Assembly (NCBI RefSeq): GCF_963082655.1
Contig: NC_081553.1
Coordinates: 209,797,696-209,861,695 of the forward strand
Source: Stomoxys calcitrans
Lineage: Eukaryota > Arthropoda > Insecta > Diptera > Muscidae
Direction: 5' to 3'
Length of the DNA: 64,000 bases
In this document: in pieces, positions 1-11,700 of the stretch
Position numbering within the stretch: the stretch's first letter is position 1
How the letters are laid out: each line of letters begins with the position of its first letter
Position numbers and translations under genes: made by a program
Notes under the pieces: model-generated
The model's input: only the letters and a program-made list of their open reading frames with translations
The model's database searches: none
What the model was told of the DNA's origin: nothing

Positions 1-789
1 TAATTGGCTAAATTACATTTGGAAGATAAAAAGCAGTTAAAATGTTGAAAAGTACATTTGCAAAGAAAAAAAAAAAACAACCTGCTATCAAATACATAGC
101 ATGTAACAGCCAACATAGACATGATGGGAATGTTAGTATGAGGTTGGGTATTGTGGCAACATATGCAAGATGGGTGTTGTTTACAATTTAAAACAAATGT
201 GTCAGTAACAATTTAAGTTACAGGTATTTTGAACAGACACTTATGGAAATTTTGTATACTCTTCCATTAAGAAAATCAAAATATTGGAATGGAGTAACCA
301 AATTCCTTACGCTTCTATCGTAAGTTGGGGGATATACAAAAAGCTTGGATTAAATTTCTACAATTTATACTTGTCGCAAGTTAAACTTGCATTAAATCTT
401 AGTTCATTTGATTTGTTTTTTCAAAATGCTAAAGAATACAAATCGCCCACAAAAACAAGAAAAAGTTGCAAACCACTTTGTGCTTAATATTTATAGAATT
501 TTTTGTAGCTTTGAATTCAAACTGTATTTTATGTTGCATTGCAGTGAGACTCTGAGTTTGAATCGATTAGATTTTTCTGCGTATTCATACATACATCATT
601 GTTGGTCCATGAAACGGCAATGGCATCAGACATTAAGGTAGTACTGACATAAATTGCTTTAACTATTTTTGCTTTTATGGGTAAACGAATTCAAACCAAA
701 GTGGTTGGAAACCTAACGAAAATATGAAAAATTGTTTCTTCAATAAGTATGACCTCAATAAAGCATTGGTTAGTGTAAAATGAAGTGTA
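1..789. other. AT-rich non-coding DNA
   Basis: I see no gene, RNA or recognisable repeat here. The short open frames have no known motif and no codon-like composition. Confidence 0.6.
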
Positions 790-1078
790 AAATGCAAATT
801 TGTTCAAGAACAATCCATTAAGAAACTGGGGCAAACTTCTCACATATCAATGAGTGCTGTCCGATTCAAGTTTTAAGCCCCACGATAAGGGGTCTCCTTT
901 TTTATAGGCAAGTCCAAACGGCGTTCCATACTGCGACACCTCTTGGAGGAGAAATTTTTATATGGCATAGTACCTGACAAATGTGGCCAGCATTAGGAGG
1001 GGATAGCCACCGTTGAACATCTTTTCTGATGTCACGCCGAGGCGTTAAGCGTCATAGGTGTCTACGTAATAGTGTCCT
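790..1078 (-). mobile_element. tRNA-derived SINE copy, degraded
   Basis: This matches the other SINE copies of the window, for example around 8.5, 13.4, 24.3 and 55.4 kb, over the body: the cttctcacatatcaatgagt block, the ggggtctcctttttat block, the gcgacacctctt block and the gataaccaccg block. It reads in reverse, so the tRNA-like head is at the right end near 1030-1078. The head has diverged and its Pol III B box is no longer recognisable. Confidence 0.7.
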
Positions 1079-1079
1079 C

Positions 1080-1836
1080 ATCCTTAATTTGCTAGCTTGA
1101 TTCCTTTTAAACTTAGCAGGTTACACAATGAAGCTTTGTTTGAACGGGGGTTATAATAAAAGAGGCCCTTAAAGTTAATATAAGGTTCGTGCTCTACTTT
1201 CAAAAACATTTCATATGAGCCCCATAATGGCATGATCGGTAAATAAGTTGTGTTTGAGGGTGGGGTGGACCCTAGTGACTTTTCCCGAAAATGAATATCA
1301 ATTTCCCAAAAATCAATCAACAATTTCCACCCCAATTAGCTTTTATATAATAGGGAGATATTTTGGGGTGGGACGGCTCCCCAAACACATGACTCTATAT
1401 TGTCGTATTGGCACCCGACCCCAAAAATAGAACCATGTTTTGTTTTTGGTGACTGTGAGAGTGCAAAACAAAAAAAAATTCGAACGAATCACATTACCAA
1501 TCTCGGAGATCAGGTATTTTAGAAAATTAGGGTAATGAAAAGGGTTTTAGGGAGGGGCGTCCACCCTAGGTACCCCATTCAAAATTTGGATACCAAATTT
1601 TTGTTTGTAGGTTACTATAAGAGAGCATACAAAATTTCGCTGATATCTGAGATCTGGCGTTTCTAAAAAGGGAGGGTCCGCTCCCCCTTCAGACATCAAA
1701 AAGTGTAGTACCCTATTTTCACCACGGGATCATTATGCACCATCAGTGAAAATTTCAAGAAAATCAGTTCAGCCGTTTCTGAGTCTATAAGGAATACACA
1801 AACAAACAAACCTACAAACAAACACAAATTGATCTT
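1080..1836 (+). repeat. Family P element (G-rich, 130-150-bp units)
   Basis: From about 1165 the sequence carries the family P unit: a stretch like ctttcatatgagccccata, then a GGGG-rich part ending in a run of C, then a 'gatatcaaatt' part. The right part (1600-1836) is the shared 3' tail: the 'gagatctggcgtttctaaaa' box, a 'gttcagccgtttctgagtct' box and an ACAAACAAAC tail. Such a tail resembles the 3' end of some insect LINEs, but I cannot assign a class. A HINE follows directly at 1837. The first part (1080-1165) is more diverged. Confidence 0.65.
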
Positions 1837-3548
1837 TATACCCTCCACGATAGGATGGAGGTAAACTAATTTCGTCATTTTGTTTGTAACACCTCGAAAT
1901 ATGCATCTAAAACCCCATAATGTATATATTCTTGATCGTCATGTCATTTTAAGTCGATCTAGCCATGTCCGTCCGTCCGTCTTACCATCCGTCTGTCCGT
2001 CCGTCTGTCCATCCATCCGTCTGTCCGTCCGTCTGTCCATCCATCCGTCTGTCCGTCCGTCTGTCCGTCCGTCTGTCCGTCCGTCTGTCCGTCCGTCTGT
2101 CCGTCCGTCTGTCCGTCCGTCTGTCCGTCCGTCTGTCCGTCCGTCTGTCCGTCCGTCTGTCCGTCCGTCTGTCCGTCCGTCTGTCCGTCCGTCTGTCCGT
2201 CCGTCTGTCCGTCCGTCTGTCTGTCGAAAGCACGCTAACTTTCGAAAGAGTAAAGCTTGCCGCTTGAAATTTTGCGCAAATACTTTTTATTAGTGTAGGT
2301 CGGTTGGTATTGTAAATGGGCCAAATCGGTCCATGTTTTGATATAGCTGCCATATAAACCAATCTTGGGTCTTGAATTCTTGAGCCTCTAGAGGGCGCAA
2401 TTCTTATCCAATTTTATTGAAATTTTGTACGTAGTGTTTTGGTATCACTTCCAACAACTAAGCTAAGTATGGTTTACATCGGTTCATGTTTTGATATAGC
2501 TGCCATATAAACCGATCTTGAGTCTTGACCTCTTGAGCCTCTAGAGGGCGCAATTCTTATGCGATTTTATTGACATTTTGCACGTAGTGTTTTGGTAGCA
2601 CTTCCAATTACTACGCTAAGTATGGTCTAAATGGGTCCATGTTTTGATATAGCTGCCATATAAACCGATCTTGGGTCTTGACTTCTTGAGCCTCTAGAGG
2701 GCGCAATTCTCATCCGATTTTATTGAAATTTAGCATGAGGTGTTTTGGTGGGACTTTAAACAACTACGCTAAGTATGGTTTGAATTGGTTCATGTTTTGA
2801 TATAGCTACCATATAAACTGATCTGGGATCTTGACTTCTTGAGCCTCTAGAGGGCGCAATTCTCATCCGATTTTATTGAAATTTAGCATGAGGTGTTTTG
2901 GTGGCAATTTCAACAACTACGCTAAGTATGGTTTAAATTGGTCCATGTTTTGATATAGCTGCCATATAAACCGATCTCGGGTTTTGACTTCTTGAGCCTC
3001 TAGAGGGCGCAATTCTCATCCAATTTGGCTGAAATTTTGCATGAGGTGTTTTGTTATGACTTCCAATAACTGTGCCAAGTAAGGCGTAAATCCGTATAGA
3101 ACCTGATATAGCTGCCATATAAACCGATCTGGGATCTTGACTTCTTGAACCCCTGGAGGGCGCAATTCTCATCCGATTTGGCTGAAATTTTGTATAACAG
3201 CTTCTCTCATGACCTTCAACATACATGTCTAATATGGTCTGAATCGATCAATAGCTTGATACAGCTCCCATATAAACCTATCTCACGATTTTGCTTCTTG
3301 AGCCTCTACAAGGCGCAATTCTTATCCGAATGAACTGAAATATTACACCATGACTTCTACAATGTTCAGCATTGATTTATGGTCCTAATCGGACAATAAC
3401 TTGATGTAGCTCCAATAGCATAACAGTTCTTATTCAATATTCTATGTTTGTCTAAAAAGCGACACCACGCATAGAAGTCGACAAATGCGATCCATGGTGG
3501 AGGGTATATTAGATAGGCCCGGCCGAACTTAGCACGCTCTCACTTGTT
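1837..3548 (+). mobile_element. DINE-1-like HINE (Helentron-associated), subfamily A
   Basis: The left end reads tataccctccacga. It is followed by 'tatatattcttgatcgtcat', 'gatctagccatgtccgtccg', a (GTCY)n block, then internal tandem units and a right end with the dyad ggcccggccgaac followed by ttagcacgct and cttgtt. This order (conserved left block, GTCY microsatellite, tandem core, 3' stem-loop close to the end) is that of Drosophila DINE-1 and related HINEs, which have no protein and depend on Helentron proteins. The unit 'ccatgttttgatatagctgc' recurs at 2331, 2484, 2637, 2789 and 2942, so the unit is 153 bp, with two more diverged units to the right. Open frames across it are not genes. 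Confidence 0.85.
1963..2224 (+). repeat. (GTCCGTCT)n / (GTCY)n microsatellite of the HINE
   Basis: About 260 bp of GTCC/GTCT units, with a few CATCCATCC variants at the left. It sits where DINE-1-like elements carry a short GTCY block. The other HINEs in the window have only 10-40 bp of it, so this copy has expanded. The frames reading (SVRP)n or (RTDR)n across it are artefacts. Confidence 0.95.
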
Positions 3549-4776
3549 ATATATAAGAAGAAGATATGAAACAAGAACAAGAAAAAGAAACAAAATAAAA
3601 GAAACCATCAATTTTTAGAGTATTTAGAGTACAAAAGGAGATTTAATCAACAACAATTTCTGCTCAAGTAGCTCTACTACTTTAAGATTTACATTTAAAC
3701 TTTCAGCTTTAACATTTTTAAATCCATTTTGCCATTGTTGGCCATTTATCAAAATTTTCCTTTTTGATTTTATAGCTTGATGTTGTATCAAAATTGTTTT
3801 AGTCCTTTATGGGACCACCTGCTACAGAATCCCCTGCTTGCTGTTCGTTTTTTTTTCTATACAAATCTAGTATGTGTGCATATATAAACATTTTCATAGT
3901 TGTATGTTTTTTTCTTTTACTTTTCAGCTTTTCCGGCCAACTTAACCAAGTCTCAAAGGTGTTCAACGTTCCAATTTTCAAAGCATTTTAAATATTCAAT
4001 AAGTTTGTAAACTACTTTTTTACTTTGGTTGCTGTTGCTGTTGGTAATGCTTCATTTTTTTCTCTCTCTCCTCTAACCTTTTCGTTTCGCTCTCCAGCGT
4101 GCGTTTATTCACATTCGAGTATCCTTTTGAGCATGATGTGGTAACAAAACTGAAAATTGTGAAAAAAAAATCCTTCAAATATGCAAACATTCATTCGATG
4201 TTTGGCCCAGGATATCAGGCGATGAGTGGGGGCAAATGTGGGGGTAGGTGGGAAAAAATAAACTTTAATGGAATTCCAGTATAGTACTTCTATGAAATTC
4301 TTCTACATAAATAATACTTATGTGGTTGTTTTTGAAAAGTTTTCTGTTATATTTTGCTATTTTTTTTCCGGTGAAAATAAAGTTGTGTTCACATGACGAG
4401 AAGCCAGACAACATACAAATAGGCAATTGATAGAAATAATAAAAAAAGTATTGCAAAAATGTTGCTAAACTAAAAGGCTTTTGAAAATAAACATTTTCCA
4501 TTGAATTGAGTTATTTGAATGAAATCAATAAAAATTGAGAATATATGAAGAGTTTTTTTTAACAGAGTTTTATATATAAGGGGAGATTTTGCAGAGGAGG
4601 AGGAGGAGGAGGTGAAGCATATATTAGCACATAGCGCTTTGCTTGATGAAAGGCAAAGTTTGATTTTAATCGAACAGAATTGCAGATTTAATAAAAACTT
4701 TAAGAATCTTCAAAGAGTCCCTTCATTCAAAGCTGGTGGTTCTGTTCAAACGGAGGATAATGCGTCCATCTTAAAC
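3549..4776. other. Unique-looking non-coding DNA
   Basis: AT-rich, with T runs and a short GAG-triplet run near 4590-4611. I see no recognisable gene or dispersed repeat. The frame at 4612-4845 runs into the MITE and is not a gene. Confidence 0.5.
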
Positions 4777-5014
4777 CAATGTATTGCCCAAAAAGTAATT
4801 GCGGATTTTTTAAAAGAAAGTAAATGCATTTTTCATAAAACTTAGAATGAACTTTAATCAAATATACTTTTTTACACTTTTTTTCTGAAGCAAGTTAAAA
4901 GTAAAAGCTGATAACTGACAGAAGAAGGAATGCAATTACAGAGTCACAAGCTGTGAAAAAATTTGTCAACGCCGACTATATGAAAAATCCGCAATTACTT
5001 TTTGGGCAACCCAA
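4777..5014 (-). mobile_element. Mariner-type MITE, copy 1
   Basis: This is the same element as those at 61.2 and 62.6 kb, in reverse. The right end is ttactttttgggcaacccaa followed by TA at 5015-5016. The left end is damaged (tattgcccaaaaagtaattg). The roughly 32-bp terminal inverted repeat resembles termini of the mellifera subfamily of mariner as I recall them. About 240 bp long with no coding capacity. Confidence 0.85.
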
Positions 5015-5129
5015 TAGGTTGTCCACTTCAACACGGTGACACTTTGGGAGGGAACAAAGATCTATTTAGAACAATCTGGATCCATTCTTCTCTTCAGTAA
5101 ACTGACTCTCGAATCTTGCCATGCTAAAT

Positions 5130-7600
5130 GGGTGTACTAACTGGCATTGGTATTATCTGCCTTTCGACTTTCCGAGCTACAACGGCTGGTGAGGAAAGCA
5201 AAACAGACAGGAAATGAGGTACTAATAGGGTGCCATGTGAACTCTCACCACATTTTGTGGGGTAGTACCAACACTAATAAGCGGGGCCAATACTAATGAC
5301 CTACTAACACTTAATATTGGTAACACCGCTACCTTTGTTAATAGGATTAGGAAGGAGGTATTAGATGTGACAATATGTTCGGAAAATCTTATCGATAATG
5401 TTCAGGATTGGAGGGTCACCATGGAACACTCTTTCTCTGGAAGCCGATAAGCTTCCGGAATAAGTTGAAAAAACACTGGACAAAATTCGGAGGGCTACTC
5501 AGAAGAAGATTTGGGCAAGATAACTAAGATTGTCTAAGCATAGAAGAGAATTACGATGCACTGGTGAGGTCTTTCGAAGTTAGTTATCCTCTTGGGGGGT
5601 TATCCAAAGAAAAACCCTGGATGACCGGGGAGATTCGCAATATTGGGAAGGAGGTCCGCTGACATTTTAACAGAGCACATCTAAAAAAAAGTGGAAGTTT
5701 ATTGAGATGTGTATAACACACTGATCAAGGAATACAATAAGATTATCAGAGCGGCTAAACGTACCTTCCGAAAGCTTGTCTGCGAATAGGTCGATAGCGT
5801 TAATGAAGCCGCCAAGATAAGAGAGTTTCTCTCAAAAACCCATGTCCAAACTGATACTTTAATTGACGACATGGGAGTGAGAGCAGGGATAACGGAGGAC
5901 ATGTTGAGGTTTTTGATGAAAAACCATTTTCCACAGGATACGACGGGACTCACATAGACACCGGAATCTTGGAATAATGATGTTGATCGAAAGTTTATAA
6001 TTACGGAATTTATGGTGAAGGAAGCCTTGAGGGGCTTCGAACCATTTCAGACACCCGAACCTGATGAAATATTTCCGGCGTTACTACAAAAAGAGGCAGA
6101 CTATCTGGCGCCTCATCTGGCCAAAATTTTCACATCTTCACGTGCCTAGAATTTGCATATACGCCGATAGCCTGGCAGGAGGCAAGGGTGGTATTTATAC
6201 CCAAGTCTGGCGAGACAAGTTTTGCGACACCAAAAGCCTACAGATCTATAAGCCTCACGTCGTTTCTACTCAAAACCATGGACGGTATTGTGGACACCAT
6301 GATAAAGAGTAGGACATCCAGCGAACAGTTCAAATACAAACAGCATGCCTATGTCAAGGGAAGGTCGGTTGAGATTGCCCTGCACGAGGTTACGCATAAA
6401 ATAGAAGAATCCTTCGCTGACATAACGTACACGCTGGCGGTATGCATGGACATCGAGGGGGCTTTTAACAATGTGCGGACCGATCCAATCCTTAGACCAG
6501 GGTGGACCTGGTCCTTAGAGACTAGATTAACCATATGCTAAGGAACAGGTGAATAAATTGTGTGTCCCATGACATAAATATAAGGGAGAAAGTGGCACAG
6601 GGCACGCCACAGAGGGGCATTTTATTGCCACTTCTATGGGTGACCACCATAAATGACCTATTACGGATGCTGACTGAGGAGGAATTTGAACCCGTCTGCT
6701 AAGCGGACGATGTTATAATACTTCCCAGAGGAGAGACCCAGAGGTCTCAATGTTAACCCAGAGAAGACTGATATCCACTTATTCACAAGGAAGACGAAGG
6801 TGGGCCAATTTAACGCACCACGTTTCCTCAATAAGACGATTTCGATATCAAATACTTAGGTGTGATTTTGGACTGGAAACTGAATTGGAAATGTCACATT
6901 CAGGAGCGTACTGAAAAGGCTCACAGATGTTGGGCACTATGTAGAAGGGCCGTAGGTTCGAAATGGGGCCTGAAGTCCACTGGCTCTACAGGAGCGTTTT
7001 TACACAAATACTTACTTACACCTCAGTAGTTTGGTGGAGAGGGGGTGCAACATAAGGACCATACAACAGGTTCAGAGAATATGTTGTATTGGCATAGGCG
7101 AAGTGATGAGGACCACGCCCTCTAGGACACTGGAAACTGTTTTAGATATCAGATTCATTGACTTGCAAATTAAGTGTGAGGCAGCCACAGCGGCTATAAG
7201 ACTTAGGGCGATGGGAGAATAGATTGAGGATGGAAGCAGTTCATACCTGGAAGGAAGGGAGGAGATTTCCGATCGGATATCTGAGATTAACCTTGGGGTC
7301 GAGTGCGAGGCATTGCTGCCAGCGTGGCTCTCTTGGATTGACGGGATCCTAGTATTGTTGCCACCTGGACGATTATGTTACACGGATGGATCAAAGCTAG
7401 GGGACAGAGTGGGCTTGAGGGTCTACATTGAGAACCCAGGGACTGAGATCTTTTTTGACTGTCTGATCATAATACAGTCCTGCAGGGTCGACGCAGTCCG
7501 AGTTAAGGGCGTAGCCGACAAATGTGCATGTAACCCTGTGCGACTTAGGAAAACTGGAAGGAATGGGAGAGGTTTCCTATCGGATACCTAAGACGACACT
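5130..7600 (+). pseudogene. Degenerate non-LTR retrotransposon, EN-RT-RNase H (LOA/R1/I-like)
   Basis: Several frames together spell a LINE ORF2. The endonuclease part (about 5190-5440) contains IGCHVNSHHILWGS and later RKEVLDVTICSENLI and DWRVTMEHSFSD. The reverse transcriptase part (about 6050-6990) contains VVFIPKSGETSFATPKAYR, ISLTSFLLKTM, CMDIEGAFNNV, a GTPQ box (6600-6640) and an ADDVIILPRG box at 6695-6730 whose first catalytic-box position is broken by a stop. The connection region continues to 7222, and RNase H starts near 7370 with CYTDGSK. An endonuclease of this type plus a C-terminal RNase H fits the LOA, R1 or I groups; I cannot choose between them. Many stops and frameshifts make it dead. 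Most cellular LINE copies look like this; there is no sign of domestication. Confidence 0.85.
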
Positions 7601-7680
7601 TGAGGGCAAGGCAATGCTGCGAACGGCACTGTCTTGGATTTACGGAACTCTGGCATTGGAGAAGATGATACCATTGTCTT
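7300..7680 (+). repeat. Partly duplicated RNase H-entry module of the LINE
   Basis: The segment around 7230-7340 (a ggaggagatttccgatcgga box, then gaggcattgctgcc and ctcttggattgacgggat) is echoed at about 7555-7650 (gagaggtttcctatcggata, then aggcaatgctgc and gtcttggatttacggaac), and again in diverged form near 8170-8260. The RNase H entry of this LINE is therefore present about three times in 1 kb. Confidence 0.5.
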
Positions 7681-7689
7681 GATATCCGT

Positions 7690-8170
7690 TAGAGCCCTAT
7701 GTTGCTCATTGTGCTTCCTCAATCTTTCCTAATTCCGGATTTCAGTGCTATGACACCAACGACAGATATCATCATTTCTGATGCCCATGCGGGTTAAATG
7801 TGTACTTAACTTGTTGTGTTCTGTGATGATTCCTATTATGCCGTTCAGATGCATCTTCTCCAAAGACAATATATCGCAAATATTGCGTTTCGGTTGTTCA
7901 ATCCAAAACCTTTTCGTCTGCTCACAGCCTGGCGCGTCATTCCAGCGATTCAACCATCTCTCTTTGTATCGAACCTCAAGCATATAGAAAAACCCCGAGA
8001 GATGTGAATACACGTCTGTTACCGACACCATTGGCAGAAACCATTGGCAGAATCGCTCTCTGCCTCGCTAGCAAATTCTCTTTCTTGTTTCCTGCTATGT
8101 CCTTATGCCCTGGTACCCAGCACTGAGACAAGTAATGGCACCCTGGTAGCCGCAGTAGACTATCTCTACA
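7690..8170 (-). pseudogene. LINE C-terminal fragment, inverted
   Basis: On the minus strand, 8031-7729 reads RWLNRWNDAPGCEQTKRFW, then NGIIGIITEHNKLSTHL, then RMGIRNDDICRWC. This is the region after RNase H in LOA/R1-like LINEs: the IITGHN box followed by the start of a zinc-binding C-terminal segment. It lies opposite in orientation to its neighbours, so it is either a separate insertion or an inversion. Confidence 0.7.
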
Positions 8171-8955
8171 TCAGTTCCACACCTTGGATCTTGAACCCAT
8201 ACAAGTGGTAGCCTTCAGTGCCGCCTGGCTGCCGCTGGCATTGCTATCTGGAAGTTCATGCTACACAGATGGATCAAACCTGGAGGTAAGAGGGGACCTG
8301 GGGTCTCCTTGGAGAACCCATGGACTAAGAAATATTTTCAACTGCCTAACCATAATACGGTTCGGCAGGCGGAGATCCAATTTATTATGGAATGCGTGAG
8401 ATGGTGTGGTGTTAACGCGAGGGCGTCTAGTTGAACATCTATGCAAATTTGCACATTTGCCTATGAACATTCTATTGTATTAAGGAACAGGGGAAAACTT
8501 CTCACATATCAATGAGTGCCGTTTAAGCTCATCGATGGGCTTTCTTTTTTAAAGCCGAGTCTAAACGGCGTGCGACACCTCTTTGTGGAGAAGTTTTTAC
8601 ATGGCTGTCATACCAAATGGTACAGTACCTCACAAATGTTGCCAGCATCAGTAGGGGATAACCACCGCTGAAAAATTTTATGATGTTCTTGTCAAGATTC
8701 GAATCCAGACATTAGGCGTTATAGGCGGACATGCTTACCTCTGCGCTACGGTGCTTACCCTTGCGCTCCAGTTGAACATCTTTACGGACAGTAAATTGTT
8801 TAACAACCAGGAAGGTAAGGTCACGAACAGTCTTGGAATGTGAGAAGGAGATTAATGCCTTCTTTGAGGATGGCACGATCGTTTGGGTGTCGGGCCATCG
8901 TTTGGGTGTCGGGCCATAGCGTAGTAAGGGGGAATGAAGAGCGGGCAATTGGGCA
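8171..8955 (+). pseudogene. LINE RNase H fragment split by a SINE
   Basis: The left half (8190-8440) reads CYTDGSNLEVRG and later a RWCGVNARGRLVEHL-like segment across frames. The right half (8770-8955) reads LNIFTDSKL and, across frameshifts, a GTIVWV-GH-GVVGNER-like RNase H end. The two halves are one domain separated by the SINE at 8441-8769. A 19-bp direct duplication (tcgtttgggtgtcgggcca, twice, 8879-8916) lies in the right half. Confidence 0.75.
8441..8769 (-). mobile_element. tRNA-derived SINE with 12-bp target-site duplication
   Basis: The SINE body in reverse, flanked by the exact direct repeat agttgaacatct at 8429-8440 and 8770-8781. The repeat belongs to the interrupted LINE reading frame, so insertion and duplication are both visible. 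The head (8700-8769) keeps a B-box-like segment, complement of the gattcgaatccagac stretch at 8695-8709. Length is about 329 bp. Confidence 0.9.
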
Positions 8956-8957
8956 TG

Positions 8958-9180
8958 AAAGGCCAGAGGATAGATGACGAGCAAAGCCACCTCTCGACAG
9001 ACAAGAATTATGTTATACAAAACACTTATGCTACCCCTGCTGTTATATGGCTCAGGAGCTTTGGTACGTGCGAAAGTAGATGAGGTAGTACTTGGACTGT
9101 TTGAGAAAAAATCCTTTCTAAAATATATGGATCGATTAGCGTTAAAGGAGAATATAGGCGTCATATGAACCACTAGCTGT
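8958..9180 (+). pseudogene. RTE-like LINE fragment (C-terminal RT part)
   Basis: It encodes TSKATSRQTRIMLYKTLML, LLLYGSGALVRAKVDEVVLG and LFEKKSFLKYMDRLALKEN. The same segment occurs in the long LINE at 46.1-48.6 kb (minus strand) and in the copy at 37.3-38.1 kb. Both ends are truncated. It is not continuous with the LOA/R1-like pieces just before it. Confidence 0.8.
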
Positions 9181-9210
9181 ATGAGAAGAAATTCTTTTTC
9201 CAGGTAAACC

Positions 9211-10189
9211 TTTTGCTCTCCACCAAAGGATGGGAGTATACTAATTTCGTCATTCTGTTTGTAACTCCTCGAAATATGCGTCTAAGACTCCATGAAGTAT
9301 ATATATTGTTGATCGCCATGACATTTTAAATCGAACTAGAGATTCGTCAGTCCGTCTGTTTGTCGAATGCACGCAAACTTTCGAAGGAGTTAAGCTAGCC
9401 GCTTGAAATTTTGCACAAATACTTCTTATTAGTGTAGGTTGTTTGGCATTGGAAATGGGTCATATCGATACATTTTTTAAAAAAGCTCCCATATAAACCG
9501 ATCTTGGATCTTGACTTCTTGAGCCACTAGAGCGCGAATTTCTTTTCCCATTTGGCTGAAATTTTGCATGAGAAGCTTTGTTATGATTTCCTATAACTGT
9601 GCTAAGTTGAAGTTGGTTCACAACCTGATATGGCTGTCATATAAACCGATTTGGGGTCTTGACTTCTTGAGCCTCTAGAGGGCGCAATTCCTAGCCGATT
9701 TGTCTAAAATTTGGCATGAGGAGTTTTGTTATGATTTACAACAACTGTTCTAAGTATAGTTCAAATCGGTCCATAACCTGATATAGCTGTCATATGAACC
9801 GATTTGGGGCGATTGAGGGCAATTCTTATCCGATTTGACTGAAATTTTGTAGAACGACTTCTCGAATGACCTTTAACATACTTGTCATGTATGGTCTGAA
9901 TCGGTCTATAGTCTGATACAGCTGCCATATAAACCAATTTCCCTATCTTATTTCCTAAGCCCCTAAAGAGCGCGTTTCTTATTTGAATTGGCTGAAATCT
10001 TACACAATGACTTCTACTAAGGTCTCCAATGTTCAATTCATTTATGGTCCGAATTTCTTTCCGAATTATTTTCTTTTATCCTTTGTTTGCCCTGAAAAAG
10101 AGATGCCGTAAAAGAACCCGACAAATGCGATCCATGGTGGAGGGTATATAAGATGCGGCCCGGCCGAACTTAGCACGCTGTTGCTTGTT
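9211..10189 (+). mobile_element. DINE-1-like HINE, subfamily A
   Basis: Left end with ctctccaccaaaggatggg, then 'tatatattgttgatcgccat', a short GTCY block (cagtccgtctgtttgtc), 'cgaaggagttaagctagccg', tandem core units, then ccatggtggagggtatataa and the terminal dyad gcggcccggccgaac followed by cttgtta. Both ends are recognisable, so this is a near full-length copy with only three or so core units. Confidence 0.85.
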
Positions 10190-10275
10190 AGAAATTCAAG
10201 TGCCTAACAAGACGATTACTGGCTTAGGTGTATCGTATGTCCATAGTGGCATGGACGGACTAATATCTGCACCCT

Positions 10276-11030
10276 TTTTATACCCACCACCATAGGATGG
10301 GATTGTACTAATCTTGTCATTCCGTTTGTAACATATCGAAATATTCATCTAAGACCCCATAAAGATGTATATACTTGATCGTCTCGACATTCTGAGTCGA
10401 TCTAGCCATGTCCATCCGTCCGTCTGTGGAAATCACGATACTTTATATTGATGTAGGTCATTGGAGATTGCAAATGGGCCATATCGGTTCAGATTTGGAA
10501 ATAGCTCCCATATAAACCGATCTCCCGATTTACTGAAATTTTGCATAAAATGAGCCCCTGAAAGCCGCAATTGTTTTCGATTTGACTGAAATTTTGCACA
10601 TAGTGTTCTATTTTGACTTCCAATAACTGTGCCAAGTACGGTTTAAATCTGTGTGTAACCTGATATAGATCCCATATAACCCGATCTCCCGATTTCACTT
10701 CTTGAGGCACTGGGAGCCATACATTTTGTACATGGTGTTTTGTAATGACTCCCAAGAACTGTGCCAAGAACGGTCCAAATCGGTCGCGAATATGATATAG
10801 CTTCCATATTAACCGATCTCCCGATTTGACTTCTTGAGTCCTTAGAAGCCGTTATTTTATCCGGTTTGTCTGAAATTTTGTATATAGTCTTCTGTTATGA
10901 CTCTCAAAAACTGCGCCAAGGTCCAATTCGATCTATAACTATAGATATAGCTCCCATATTTTAACAGAATCCATGGTGGTGGGTTCCCAAAAATCGGCCT
11001 GGTCGGTTCGGTTATATTCTAAACCACCAA
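10276..11030 (+). mobile_element. DINE-1-like HINE, degenerate right end
   Basis: Left end tacccaccaccataggatgg, 'gagtcgatctagccatgtcc', short GTCY block (catccgtccgtctgtgg), then core units with cccatataaaccgatctccc. The right end keeps atccatggtggtgggttccc and a damaged dyad (tcggcctggtcggttcgg). Confidence 0.8.
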
Positions 11031-11035
11031 TACAC

Positions 11036-11455
11036 AGGGTATTAAAGCTTAGTGCATTTGTTTGTAACTCCCAAAAAGTAGAGAGATAGACCCATTGATA
11101 AGTATACCGATCGACTCAGAACCACTTTCTGATTCGATTTAGCTATGTCTGTTTGTCTGTCCGTCTTTTCCGGCCTAGAGACGAAGCCTATTGAAATTAG
11201 AAAAAAGCGCATTTATTGACCAATTTTTCCAAAATTTTGTACAACGCTTTCCTCGCTGACTACTACAATATCTTTAGGGGTTGGTCGAAATCGGTTCAGA
11301 TTTAGATATAGCTTCCATATATATGTGCGTCCGATTTTGAGAAATATTGCGATGAAGTGCCCATTTTTTCACCGATTCTCTCGAATTGCACTTATAGGAT
11401 AGGTGTAGGGTACTATACAGTCGGCAACGCCCAACTTTTGCCTTTCCTTACTAGT
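11036..11455 (+). mobile_element. HINE-like element, subfamily B
   Basis: Left end agggtattaaagcttagtgc, then 'cgatttagctatgtctgttt', GTCY block (gtctgtttgtctgtccgtct) and core units. The right end is the complement of the 'aaggcaaaagtcgg' terminus seen at 27.8 kb (here cagtcggcaacgcccaactt then tgcctttccttactagttt). The layout is that of the other HINEs but the terminal sequences differ, so I treat it as a separate subfamily. Confidence 0.7.
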
Positions 11456-11479
11456 TTCAACCTAACCTTACCTTACCTG

Positions 11480-11700
11480 CTATTGCTAGCCATGCGATCA
11501 CCTCCAGCATATTCCTTCCTCTTGAGTTCGTGGTTTGAACACCCAATTAACCGCGCCAGAATTAAAGTCACTTGCTATTACCAAGTCAACACCCTTAAGT
11601 CTTGCTAGGCCTTTGTTACCATTTGGCATCTCTTGAAGGAGCTCAATACTCTTGCTGTGGGTAAGTTTACAATTTTGGATTCTCAATTAAAATCCATACA
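11480..11700 (-). pseudogene. Possible LINE endonuclease fragment
   Basis: The minus strand reads LKGVDLVIASDFNSGAVNW followed by VFKPRTQEEGI. An 'I-ASDFN--A--W' string is the pattern of the endonuclease core of R1/I-type LINEs. It is only about 60 residues, so the call is tentative. Confidence 0.4.

Noticed and set aside
1600..1836. Assigning family P to the RTE or a Helitron class by its 3' tail
   Set aside because: The tail looks LINE-like, but no coding part or clear termini were found, so I left it unclassified.
1880..2362. Frames of 100-137 codons reading (SVRP)n or (RTDR)n
   Set aside because: Translation of the GTCY microsatellite of a HINE.
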